Source: Streptomyces sp. NBC_01485 (GTDB lineage Bacteria; Actinomycetota; Actinomycetes; Streptomycetales; Streptomycetaceae). From it: 64,000 bases of DNA. A model generated the notes under the pieces. It saw only the letters and a program-made list of their open reading frames with translations. It searched no databases and had not been told where the DNA came from. Position numbers and translations under genes: made by a program. Position 1 is the first letter of the stretch. Every line of letters starts with the position of its first letter. Location: positions 8,308,001 to 8,372,000 of the forward strand of contig NZ_CP109435.1 of NCBI RefSeq assembly GCF_036227125.1, in the 5' to 3' direction. Of this stretch, positions 19,601 to 25,560 are shown in pieces.

Positions 19601-22486
19601 GGGGATCACAGGAGCCGTGGGAGTCGTGGGAATCGAGGGAGCCACGGGAGTCGAGGGGCCCGCCAGCGACTCCGGACGGACCGGGGCGTCGACGAGGAGG
19701 GTCCGGCCGTCCGCGCCGAGCGTGGTGCGGACGCCGTCGGGGGCGGTCACGGTGAACATGCCGTCGGCCATGTCCACCTTGACGTGCGGGACGATCCCGG
19801 TGTCCGTCCTGAGGACCCACGTGAGGTTCGCTCCGGACTCCATCGTGATCCACTGACCGGTGGGCTGCCCCAGGTCGTCCAGCAGCCTCAGTTCACCGGT
19901 CGGCATGCTCGCCGCCGGACCGTCCAGGCGGGCCATCATCACGGTGATGTCCTGGTGGACCGTGTCCAGGCTCATCCCGAGCCTGCCGAAGTCGATCCTG
20001 GCCTGACCGACCTTCACTTCCGCGGCGCTCAGATCGAGTTCGGCCTGCGCGCGGCTCAGCGGGGGCAGGTCGGGCTGCTCGGCGAACCGGGTGAGGTTGC
20101 GGCCGGCCGAGTCCAGCTCGACTCCGGCCTGCTGCGCGCGCAGCCAGGCCTGGAAGCGGTCCGTGGCGGTCTTGCCGACCGCCCCGCCCGTGACGATCTC
20201 CCGCAGGGTCAGGGCCGGCCCACCGGCCTGCGTCATGACCGGCTTGACGGGGAGTTCGGTCCGGACCGGGCCCAGTCCGAGCAGCTCACGCGCGTCGCCC
20301 AGGCCGTCGGTGCTGTCCGGAAGCAGGCGCGCGAGGTCGTCCAGCTTGACGCCCAGCCGGGCCGGCGAGTCCGGTCCGGTCAGCGTTCCCAGGAACCTGG
20401 GCGCCCCGGCACCGACCTCCTCGGGGGTCAGGACACGGATCGTCACCGCGTCCCCGAACCCGACGTGGAGGTCCACCGGGTCGGTCTTCCCGACGCGCAG
20501 GACCACCCCGTCCGGTGTGATGTTCACGAGGTCGATCTCTCCGTCGAACACCTTGCCCAACTGTTCCTCGGTCAGTCCGCCGAGCTTCCCGTCGATGCTC
20601 AGGGAGGCCAGGTCCGGCACGTCGTCGAGGGGCTTCAGCAGGCCGGTCCCGGTGCGCTCCAGGCCCGCGAGGGCGTCCAGGTCCTGAAGCCGGGCGACCG
20701 CGTTCGGCGGCCGCTCCAGCAGCACGCTCCGGGGCGGCCCCGGAACGGTCGGCGCGCCGAACGCGTCGAGGTCGTCGAAGGCGTCGGACAGGGTGCGGAG
20801 CTGCGGAGACACGGGTCCGCCGGCCCGCACGCCGAGCGCGTCGAGGGAGTCGGGCGCGTCGGAACCCGTCCTGCCGAAGGGAGTGCCGAAGCGGGAGCCG
20901 CTCGCGTCGAGGCCGTTGAGGACGCCAGGCTCCACCAGGTCGTCGAGGCTGCCCGGGGCCCGGCCGGGCGCGGTGCCCGGACGGCCCAGGGAGCTGAAGC
21001 CCGGCGTACGCGGCAGCGTGACCGGTGCGACCGCGCTCTCGCGGAGGGTGTCCAGCGCGTCGCCCCAGGCCGGGGTGCCGGGAACGACCAGCGTGCGGGC
21101 GCTCGTGTCGCCGAACGGCCTGCCGGATCCGGGCGTGAGCGGGCTCTTGGTGGTGAGGCCGGTGACGTCGGCGCCGAGCCTGCCCGCCCCGGTGACCCGT
21201 GTGCTGACCGGCGACCCCCTGAGCAGGCCGCGCTCGAGGATGCCCGCGCGCCAGGCACCCCGGAAGCCGAGGCCGGCCAGCTCCGAGTACTTGAGCGGCA
21301 GGACCGCGGACACCGCCAGGTCGAAGAGGCGGCCCGTGTTGATGACCGAGTAGACGCCCAGCCGCTGGGCCATGCTGCCGCCGACGAACGCGGTGGACAT
21401 GAAGAAGTCGCGGCGCAGCGCGAACCGGCCCTGCTGCCAGACCCCCTTCAGGAACCCGGGACCTGACCTCAGCAGCCCCGCCGCCATCCGGGTCGTCCGG
21501 GAGGCGAGGCCGGGAACGCGCGACATCGCGCCGAGGCCCCAGTCGCCCAGGCTGCCCATCCGCGCGGACCACTTGAGCAGGTTCGCGCCCGTCATGGTGA
21601 ACAGGGACCGGGGCGAGGTCAGCAGCCGGCCGCCCCGGAGCAGCATGCGCGAGGTGGAGGAGAGGCCCGCCGACAGTCCGCCGAGCGCGAGTCTCGACGC
21701 GCCCTTCGCCAGTTGCAGCCCCCTGGTGAGGGTCATCAGGCCCTTGGTCGACGGGAAGAGGATGCCCACCAGGGCCAGGCCCAGGCCGAGGGCGTTCGTC
21801 TTGCCCATCGCGTAGTCGGCCACGGCCTTCAGGAAGAGAACCGCGCCCAGACCGAAGGCGACCAGGCCCACGGGTCCCGTGAAGATGACGGCGGCGAACG
21901 CCAGCACCATCGTGAGGATCTCGAGGGCCTGCCAGAACTTCTCGACGAACTTCTTCCAGAAGCTCTTCTTGGGGGGCTTGACGGGCCGGGACACCAGCTC
22001 GGCCGCGGCCCGCAGGGCGTCCTCGAGGACCTTCCCCGCGGCGGTCATCGCGTCGACCTCGGCCGACACGTCGTTGCGGGCGGCGGTCAGCTCCGCGGGG
22101 GGCGGGGCGTTCTTCCCCACGACGCCGGCCGGCGGCACCTCGACCTGCCCGGCCCGGTTCGCGGCGTCCTCGGCCCTGCCCCGGGAGTTTCGCAGGGCGT
22201 TCGCATACCGCGTCACGGCCCAGCTCGCGTCCTCGAAGGAGGTGGTGACGTTCGCGGTGAAGGTCTTGAGCTCGGTCTTGATGTAGGTGCGCAGCGCGTC
22301 CGCGGTCCGACCCTCGAAGCCGCCGTCCTCCGACGTGCGCAGCATGGCGTCGAGCCCCGCGTCGACATCACTGGCCAGGTCCCGGAGCTCGCCGAGGTCC
22401 CTGGCGATGCCGTCGAGGAAATCAGGGTTTCCCGAAACCGGATTTCCGTTGTGACCGACTTTTGTCCAGTCGTCGGGGGTGGCCAC
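10631..22486 (-). CDS. Giant WXG-like T7SS effector with ADP-ribosyltransferase signature
   Basis: 3,951 residues; GTG start with GGAGG upstream. Residues 1-180 are helical and WXG100/LXG-like. Residues 180-270 contain hydrophobic helices (LEILTMVLAFAAVIFTGPVG). Two related units (about 960-1150 and 1205-1400) share LVRQD, SPFT and IP-x-x-YL motifs. Many beta repeats of the form GGFTVT..G.TR.H.G.DG recur. A pierisin/scabin-like ART unit lies at about 2080-2220: Arg2090 (LLWRYDDR), Ser2128-Thr-Thr (FVSTTYD), APGGIDVN, and Glu2175-x-Glu2177 (DEHEVSFPGG). YD/Rhs-like repeats, Gly-rich hydrophobic helices and a proline-rich tail end the protein. It is probably exported by the neighbouring EccC system and ADP-ribosylates a target; both statements are inferred. 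The GTG of the downstream ATPase gene overlaps its stop codon. Confidence 0.85.
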   Translation of the reverse strand: MATPDDWTKVGHNGNPVSGNPDFLDGIARDLGELRDLASDVDAGLDAMLRTSEDGGFEGRTADALRTYIKTELKTFTANVTTSFEDASWAVTRYANALRNSRGRAEDAANRAGQVEVPPAGVVGKNAPPPAELTAARNDVSAEVDAMTAAGKVLEDALRAAAELVSRPVKPPKKSFWKKFVEKFWQALEILTMVLAFAAVIFTGPVGLVAFGLGAVLFLKAVADYAMGKTNALGLGLALVGILFPSTKGLMTLTRGLQLAKGASRLALGGLSAGLSSTSRMLLRGGRLLTSPRSLFTMTGANLLKWSARMGSLGDWGLGAMSRVPGLASRTTRMAAGLLRSGPGFLKGVWQQGRFALRRDFFMSTAFVGGSMAQRLGVYSVINTGRLFDLAVSAVLPLKYSELAGLGFRGAWRAGILERGLLRGSPVSTRVTGAGRLGADVTGLTTKSPLTPGSGRPFGDTSARTLVVPGTPAWGDALDTLRESAVAPVTLPRTPGFSSLGRPGTAPGRAPGSLDDLVEPGVLNGLDASGSRFGTPFGRTGSDAPDSLDALGVRAGGPVSPQLRTLSDAFDDLDAFGAPTVPGPPRSVLLERPPNAVARLQDLDALAGLERTGTGLLKPLDDVPDLASLSIDGKLGGLTEEQLGKVFDGEIDLVNITPDGVVLRVGKTDPVDLHVGFGDAVTIRVLTPEEVGAGAPRFLGTLTGPDSPARLGVKLDDLARLLPDSTDGLGDARELLGLGPVRTELPVKPVMTQAGGPALTLREIVTGGAVGKTATDRFQAWLRAQQAGVELDSAGRNLTRFAEQPDLPPLSRAQAELDLSAAEVKVGQARIDFGRLGMSLDTVHQDITVMMARLDGPAASMPTGELRLLDDLGQPTGQWITMESGANLTWVLRTDTGIVPHVKVDMADGMFTVTAPDGVRTTLGADGRTLLVDAPVRPESLAGPSTPVAPSIPTTPTAPVIPQVHWLVRQDMDFTAASLKSGMKTRLTEDGLVPVKVDGTISPLQAVTTVNAKTLKENSPFTAFSPPGTIAKPYGGSEVGLDVVALGNDIRAGLENVKDVRILSNTQLQHEILNEIRLKVENAQLTVPPNFNHMTSNKEIQNFLTVDNKITKGIATKVTPDIKALLQVRRDGTWLVQGDIPKRYLTGPYPTADSLKFVPATPTTPLAVPPDALEAAGRASGSGGRPLETLNLAPQGDGFFVNRFELDELRQVTLVRQDDNPFVQIIDVDKGLRKSHFASDIGMIPANPEGNTTAFQHVRGAGNVQLKSESPFTSFAVANGDHKVYGKFQFTLDVHRLGADIKAGKLQNVGILPAHNLQQLIREQLDWKFGKRLDFDSLKADSTTQDAIAFLKQNDVKFAGRGGADMSTTFAQDVRVLLNTRRDQEWLIKGVIPEKYLDGPHPTTTPSTPALDEAAANLRLVDTVKTDADVLPVLVEWRTAPDSAVPLDLRPGELRLADELGRPTGQWITFEPGTELNWVLRADTGIVPEVRVDRVDGGFTVTAPDGVVTGFGPDGLPARLGDAGPVSLPQVGMPSQVRVDEVVTSAPDLDGLPDLGESALRATLDEHRQVLDEYRRALGDPTRIPLSGSDELAGLELRVTRLPDAGTAPDSIRLELVDVATAGGGPGRASEFTVEVLDDGGRIAVTDPTGNTRFTLGPDGRFLGRETALTGDGLPDGLRIGVTVGSGPDGAPRTAVQLIGPAGPRGSFRLTPVEGTLADRLPGGFTLSDTVTGSRFHFDLNGRLAFRDLPAQDGSGLARVTEGAAPGTPPLRLDELGGPGEAGEFGGVTERFPLGAIPENGVLDEAAATATDIFDRTLAEATDFRTAAFGRLDLGRVLGDATPGGLTPAELSGLRVTHVRTPAADDGRLTDAYHLTGSPEATARFTLTTSSDRAGGFVIADDVTGGRFHFGPDGAMTMRELRLDGNWGVVRFDPETGAAFAHTTRDGTATRLVPRSVDGGRVTLVPADGLPNRRLEQMVFDTGTGSLVERTVAAFGERGDLMGPYWKIDHLTETAVRLDDTGRPLTGRLDTAVFKPEPNGEFQLVGEADRVLYASRGPGRLEAAANPAVDLNRMVPDAPAWRRGTELLWRYDDRGPAVIFKEGFQPKDVSSVDLPKFVVTNDDAAFVSTTYDFDLSWGSRYKYEIHAPGGIDVNKTLDGTYQTMRDKPGNIHWDEHEVSFPGGVHARFVKGAYQLDTHGAPRAWKDNPGFTPWANETAWDKDAHYGIDWMTELVRRVEEDLAVPLAQRFPLTGIPENAVPGRHLAQRFPLDAIPEGTVTDIALAGPGLDGMRVRISEAPASETLHASRDLELIDHRGLPVDSGFTVGPRDGGGFTVTTPTGDTRWHLDVAGRPELRDVRLPGTELALRFDASGADALPRVTGWDGPARPPGDAMVEAVRDASGGPAGFTVRLPGAGETPVAWRFDAAGKLTYQQTPLAGERLGGLAGLRVGTTFTSDAAGTSTTRVFELIGPSGATSGFRVAPLDAGPAGRLPGGFTAVDRVTGSRFHFGADGQLAFRDVPAPDGDGFLRFTENAPDAPPIRLDDPGDLGILGGVGHDGPDEMARIFDITLDESAGLRAPIEGTAAELSDISGAMDFLRVAPDSQVFQTLDLPRVQRLADAATDSLNRFGLSPDLLHDQLRQMTVQAHQNLRQGAATALREYQNLPLAVRLEDLQAGGGRTVGDFTVTPTPHGGPGGSQYTVTHAATDLAMGFGPHRERLYQEVFLRGGPGDVDRLRLGITGRTTEGGHWTPDSFAFVGARPADGSHTLAGLAPGAPAELRGGFTVTDASGLTRWHYGPEGTAALRDVGLPGDRGTFRFDAGAPDGVPQVLDTAGRPSAALRAERLDDGRLALIPTSDAAQPLERTLFDSDGTTLLAETVAVRGRSGGPTGEYWNIDHVTGRAVRTDTDGTAFTGRYDTATVERSGTGQFRLTGTSPGKVTLFEREVLRNGNVLHVDLHRSGHARWTEFDDAGNRFRHGERIGDVDNRTMHDVPSGSWRVLNTVDVRTYTKAVDGGLVRAEKGADGHWTWQRFDKDGGEALSGDRHWSWNHVAFQDTYRDPATGMETVAQRRGQTWPFDGLHGSGLYREHAVLPGHAPAGGRIDPGDHTGYHANAQTERLEALSDGGSLLVKRFSDMRTPAFFWKGAAGRNPFEGFFRDLFGGESLNRVSHWTETAADGTETTGVRLNATGANWVDVDRFGRLVRESRTLENGHVVEVGRSPEDPTRWAPVPEHREGGSYELHWRDTTSGRSGTRHVDDQGRWQDLFRDDQGVERLQLRSQGRGTREYLHTAPSSEELRLDDNAGFWVDKNAQQHVSGRRDLVDGTVVESSGDPYRTRWTWKAYDPSAPDTVIGEGQRLQSRGSIYSRPWDDSFKDFDRGGDLVRERNATDTGSSWIDAVKQDDGTWRWTKRAADGTVHSEGVRVYDDVTAGRWHDLIDDQVVRRRVEDRVREYRYEPVTVAPEPSPATPIAPTPAAPDTPATPATPATPATPATPARTTLRDLFAESPRTAEPAAGTPVRTTLRDLLNASVHHFQTPATVRVDPDVWKEFEAGKVFRERVAVDGVPGRHRLVDKQWGQWVEYQDGHVVQWRTIDGRVWATDAFGRFGTSGPARATQFLAGGLPRVGGEVGLPGSGGWSLIGREVPFRGTDVEIMAHLREIQDVWHGPFTAFRNGEAVEMPMWQRELRSGLTSFTTGFLTDFTASLAITAATNNGNVKDVDVFKALLGGTVGGTFSGGLNVLYNQTRLGWLKSSMGTTDWGGHPNQSLTPQSEDWAGDFSAQERATRWRGATYANTVGLATGALSGFVSNAVSAAVFGVNGNEVQGADALLAGGWGAAGSLFGGVTTGLTRNVWHLSTGARVFHKGGLGELGMNWAESALSRYLTFVITQADSQNGNNLPGPGRAFPPPPKTTPPPPPPQTPPPPQAPQAPQAPQAASEPSAALTETMELP
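10681..10710. repeat. 9-bp tandem repeat encoding (Q-A-P)n
   Basis: CCTGCGGGG is repeated about three and a half times inside the giant effector gene. It encodes the Gln-Ala-Pro run of the proline-rich C-terminal tail. Confidence 0.8.
12001..12045. repeat. 9-bp tandem repeat encoding (P-A-T)n
   Basis: Five copies of GAGTGGCAG/GAGTGGCTG inside the giant effector gene encode a Pro-Ala-Thr linker. It separates YD-like repeats from the RTTLRDL duplication near the C-terminal region. Confidence 0.85.
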
Positions 22487-22742
22487 AGGGTCCTCCAAGG
22501 TGTTCCAGGACTCGAGGGTCGCCGTGCGCTCGCAGTTGTCGTGCTGGTGACGTAATAGGAAGGGCCATGAGTTCACCCGAGTGACGCACGGCACATACTT
22601 ACCGGTCGGTGGGAACGGGTCGAAATTCGTTTGAACCCTGCGGACCCGTTCTTGCGTCTACAGGGCATCACGATGCCCATGGCCGTCACCCGTCGCGGGA
22701 GCCATTCGCCGCCGCGGCCGGAATAGGGAAAGGACGCAAGAC

Positions 22743-24251
22743 GTGGCTCGCATATCGATCGACTACGATTTGATGTACGTCCTCGCGCGGCAGGTGTGGC
22801 ACCTTCGCGATGAACTCGACGTCACCTCGAAGTCGAAGCACGCCTTCGCCGCATCGGACATCGGTCCCCGCAAGCAGACGGCCGAGGCTCTGAACGACTT
22901 CTACGGCGACTGGCAGAAGTCCTTCGGCGACGCGTGGCAGGTCATGACCGACCTGGGCAATCTCCTCGACGAGATCGGCAAGGCCTTTTACGACCAGGAC
23001 GCGTCGTTCGCCGTGTCCGGGGCCCAGCAGGCGGCTTTCTTCCAGCGGAAGCAGGCAGAGGCGGAGAACGACGCCTACCAGCACCGCAACGACTCGCAGC
23101 GCAAAGAGGCGCAGGCCGATCGGCTTCGCGTGCGGTATGGGCTCCAGGAGCAGCTCCTCGCCAGGAAACAGGCCGAACTGGAAAGCAGACGCGGGGAATT
23201 GGAGAAGGAGCAGGCGGAGCAGCAGAAGCGTCAGGAGGACCTGGACGGGAAAGGCGCGACCCTGTCGCGCGACGAACTGCTGAAACAGCAGCAGGCCCTG
23301 TGGCAGGACCAGGCCCGTACCGACGAGGCGCTGAAGCAGCTCGACAAGGACGAGGAGCCCCTGCGGCAGCAGGCGGAGACGCTGCAGAAGAACTACGCGG
23401 ACGACTTCGGAGCGCTGAACAGGCAAGGCCCTTGGACCCCGGAGAGCGGCGATCCCGACCCGCTGTCCAGGAACCGGGAGTACGGGGGCACGGACCCCGA
23501 GGGACCGGCCCCACCGCCCCCGCCCAACGGCTTCACCTGGCAGTCCGACGAGGGCACCACGACGGTCACGTACCAGCTCGACGAGAACGGTCGGATCGAG
23601 GTCGACAAGAACGGCGATCCCGTCGAGACGACCACCACCATCACCAACAACAACGGGCTGGTCCACTCCGAGACGTACCGCTCGCTCTCCGACGACGGCG
23701 ACTCCGTGACGACGATCCGCAGCGCCGACGGTTCCGTCCGCAAGGACTACGTCGACGCCAGCCCCGAGGGCGTCACCGACGGGTCCATGACGCGCTATGT
23801 CACCGACGAGGCCGGCAACACGCTCCAGATCTGGACCAAACGCCCCGACAGCGGGTGGGAGTTGTCGATGGACCGGGACACCTACCTCAACTCGGCGGCG
23901 GGCCGGCAGGACGACCAGCAGTACCTGGACCGGCCCCCCGCGTATCTGACGGTCGAGCACCCCGTCGTCGACGGCGACGGCCGTCCGGCCGGTGCCGCGC
24001 CCTCGAAGGAGACGACCACCGCGCTGCCGGACGGCGCCAGCCGGACGGACTTCACGAACTCCGACGGCTCGGTCACCAGGGTCGTCACGACGGAGTCCAC
24101 GCGGTACGTCGCCTACGGGAGCAACAACGAGATCCGGGAGATCTGGCAGAAGCGCCCGGACGGCGGCTGGTACCTGCGGGACTCCATCACGCAGCACACG
24201 CGCTACAACGACGAACCGCCCCTCGGGACGCTCGGGATCAACTGGCAGTGA
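22743..24251 (+). CDS. WXG-like coiled-coil protein, T7SS island, divergent from giant effector
   Basis: 502 residues, GTG start. Residues 1-100 are a helical WXG100-like segment (SIDYDLMYVLARQVWHLRDE; Phe-Tyr-Gly-Asp-Trp near residue 55). Residues 105-220 form a long charged coiled coil (KEAQADRLRVRYGLQEQLLA onward). After a proline stretch, the C-terminal half is strand-rich with YD-like turns. A unit of about 34 residues occurs twice: RYVTDEAGNTLQIWTKRPDS and RYVAYGSNNEIREIWQKRPD. The same W-x-K-R style turns occur in the giant effector. No catalytic motif is seen. It is probably a secreted substrate or a partner of the effector; the role is inferred from position. Confidence 0.75.
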   Translation: MARISIDYDLMYVLARQVWHLRDELDVTSKSKHAFAASDIGPRKQTAEALNDFYGDWQKSFGDAWQVMTDLGNLLDEIGKAFYDQDASFAVSGAQQAAFFQRKQAEAENDAYQHRNDSQRKEAQADRLRVRYGLQEQLLARKQAELESRRGELEKEQAEQQKRQEDLDGKGATLSRDELLKQQQALWQDQARTDEALKQLDKDEEPLRQQAETLQKNYADDFGALNRQGPWTPESGDPDPLSRNREYGGTDPEGPAPPPPPNGFTWQSDEGTTTVTYQLDENGRIEVDKNGDPVETTTTITNNNGLVHSETYRSLSDDGDSVTTIRSADGSVRKDYVDASPEGVTDGSMTRYVTDEAGNTLQIWTKRPDSGWELSMDRDTYLNSAAGRQDDQQYLDRPPAYLTVEHPVVDGDGRPAGAAPSKETTTALPDGASRTDFTNSDGSVTRVVTTESTRYVAYGSNNEIREIWQKRPDGGWYLRDSITQHTRYNDEPPLGTLGINWQ

Positions 24252-24297
24252 GCGTCCCCGGCCGGCCGCGCGTCTCCGGCCGCCCACCCCCATGACT

Positions 24298-24336
24298 CCC
24301 TGCGGGCGCCTCCTCCCCCTTCGGACGCCCGCAGGG
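24298..24336 (+). terminator. Hairpin between WXG-like gene and Esx-like gene
   Basis: Perfect 11-bp arms (CCCTGCGGGCG at 24298-24308 and complement at 24326-24336) surround a 17-nt C/T-rich loop. It lies in the 190-bp spacer and could end or attenuate transcription before the small WXG100-like gene. Confidence 0.6.
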
Positions 24337-24441
24337 CCACCACCGGGCCCGCCCCGACCTCGGTCGCGTGCCCGGCGCTCCACCCATCACCCACGTGCAC
24401 CGGCCGGTCCGGCCGGTCGCACCGCGACGAAAGAGGCCACG

Positions 24442-24750
24442 ATGCCCCGTACCACGGTCGACGACGAGCAGATCAATGCCACGGCCGCGAAGCTGAACAA
24501 CGCCGTCAACTCCACGCTGGTCCCCCAACTCGCGGATCTGCAGCGGGAGGTGCAGACCCTGCTCGACCCCTCGAGCGGCGGCCTGGCGCTGGCGCAGACC
24601 AGCCCCAAGCTGCAGCACTCCTACGAGACCTTCAACAAGTCGGTGACCGACGCGGTGCACAACATCACCGAGTTCGCCAAACAGTTCCAGCAGATCTCCA
24701 GCTCCGTGAAGGACCTGGACGGGCAGATCGCCGGAGGCATCCCCTCCTGA
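24442..24750 (+). CDS. WXG100-like Esx-family small protein
   Basis: 102 residues, the typical Esx size. Two predicted amphipathic helices (about 8-45 and 57-95) are joined by a short turn (DPSSGGLALAQTSP). The W-x-G tripeptide itself is absent from the turn. No signal peptide. ATG has AAAGAGG upstream. Small helical-hairpin proteins of this kind are exported as dimers by ESX/T7SS machines, and the EccC-type ATPase gene lies 2.1 kb downstream on the same strand. It is followed by a strong terminator, as expected for an abundant small product. Confidence 0.8.
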   Translation: MPRTTVDDEQINATAAKLNNAVNSTLVPQLADLQREVQTLLDPSSGGLALAQTSPKLQHSYETFNKSVTDAVHNITEFAKQFQQISSSVKDLDGQIAGGIPS

Positions 24751-24776
24751 CACCCCCCCAGGTGATCGAAACGGTG

Positions 24777-24820
24777 GTGCCGGCCCGGCCTCCGCATACC
24801 GGGCCGGCACGCCCTTTCTA
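24777..24820 (+). terminator. Intrinsic terminator after Esx-like gene
   Basis: Perfect 12-bp arms (GTGCCGGCCCGG at 24777-24788, complement at 24799-24810) with a 10-nt loop are followed by a T-rich tract (GCCCTTTCTA). It isolates the Esx-like gene from the downstream sigma factor transcript. Confidence 0.85.
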
Positions 24821-24859
24821 CGTTTTCTATGCAGAACCTCACGTTCACCTAACGGCCCC

Positions 24860-24887
24860 TTGAAAGTCGTGCAACCCCACATAGACT
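24860..24887 (+). promoter_or_regulatory. Candidate vegetative-type promoter for the ECF sigma gene
   Basis: TTGAAA (24860-24865) and TAGACT (24882-24887) are separated by 16 bp, close to the HrdB/sigma-70 consensus. They lie about 135 bp before the sigma gene start and just after the upstream terminator. This is a prediction by eye only. Confidence 0.45.
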
Positions 24888-25023
24888 CACGCCGCAAAAG
24901 GAACAACCGGTTCCGATTGTGGACGTGGTGAATCCGCGTTCACCCCGCCCAGCTCACGCCGCACGCGCGGCGCCTGACCGGACCGGCTCGCGGCAGCGTC
25001 GCCGGTGCTGGGGGAGGTATCCC

Positions 25024-25560
25024 ATGACAACGTCCATATCCAGACCCTCCGCCTCCTGCGACGGATCCGTCCGTGAGCTCTACGACCGGCATCACGGGCC
25101 GCTCCTGCGCTACACCTGCGGCCTGCTGCGCGGTGACCGGCAGCGCGCGGAGGACTTCGTCCAGGAGACGCTGCTGCGCGCCTGGCTGAGCACCGAGGAG
25201 CAGCCGCCGGGCTGGTCACCCTCACGGGCCTGGCTGTTCCGGGTGGCGCACAACCTGGTGATCGACTGGATGCGACGCGAGCAGGCGCGCCCCGAGTACC
25301 ACCCGGAACTCCTGGAGGCGCACGCCGAACCCGTGGACCCGATCGGGCAGGCCGTGCAGCGCTGCTTCCTCGTGGACGCCCTCTCCCGCCTCTCACCGGC
25401 TCACCGCGAGGTGCTCTTCTACGTCTACGTGCTCGGCTGGACCGGCCCGGACGCCGCGCACGCCCTGTCCATCCCGCCGGGCACGGTGAAGTCCCGGACC
25501 CACCACGCCCTACGGGAGCTGCGCCGACGGCACCCCGAGCCCGCGCCGGCCGCCGCATGA
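25024..25560 (+). CDS. ECF-type sigma-70 factor in T7SS island
   Basis: 178 residues; ATG with GGAGG upstream. Region 2 is LYDRHHGPLLRYTCGLLRGD through AEDFVQETLLRAW and AWLFRVAHNLVIDWMRRE. Region 4 is LSRLSPAHREVLFYVYVLGW and GTVKSRTHHALRELRR. Its stop overlaps the ATG of the next gene (ATGA). That partner is a membrane protein without an obvious anti-sigma zinc motif. The factor probably directs transcription within or beyond the T7SS island; target promoters are unknown. The candidate promoter at 24860 is vegetative-like rather than autoregulatory. Confidence 0.92.
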   Translation: MTTSISRPSASCDGSVRELYDRHHGPLLRYTCGLLRGDRQRAEDFVQETLLRAWLSTEEQPPGWSPSRAWLFRVAHNLVIDWMRREQARPEYHPELLEAHAEPVDPIGQAVQRCFLVDALSRLSPAHREVLFYVYVLGWTGPDAAHALSIPPGTVKSRTHHALRELRRRHPEPAPAAA

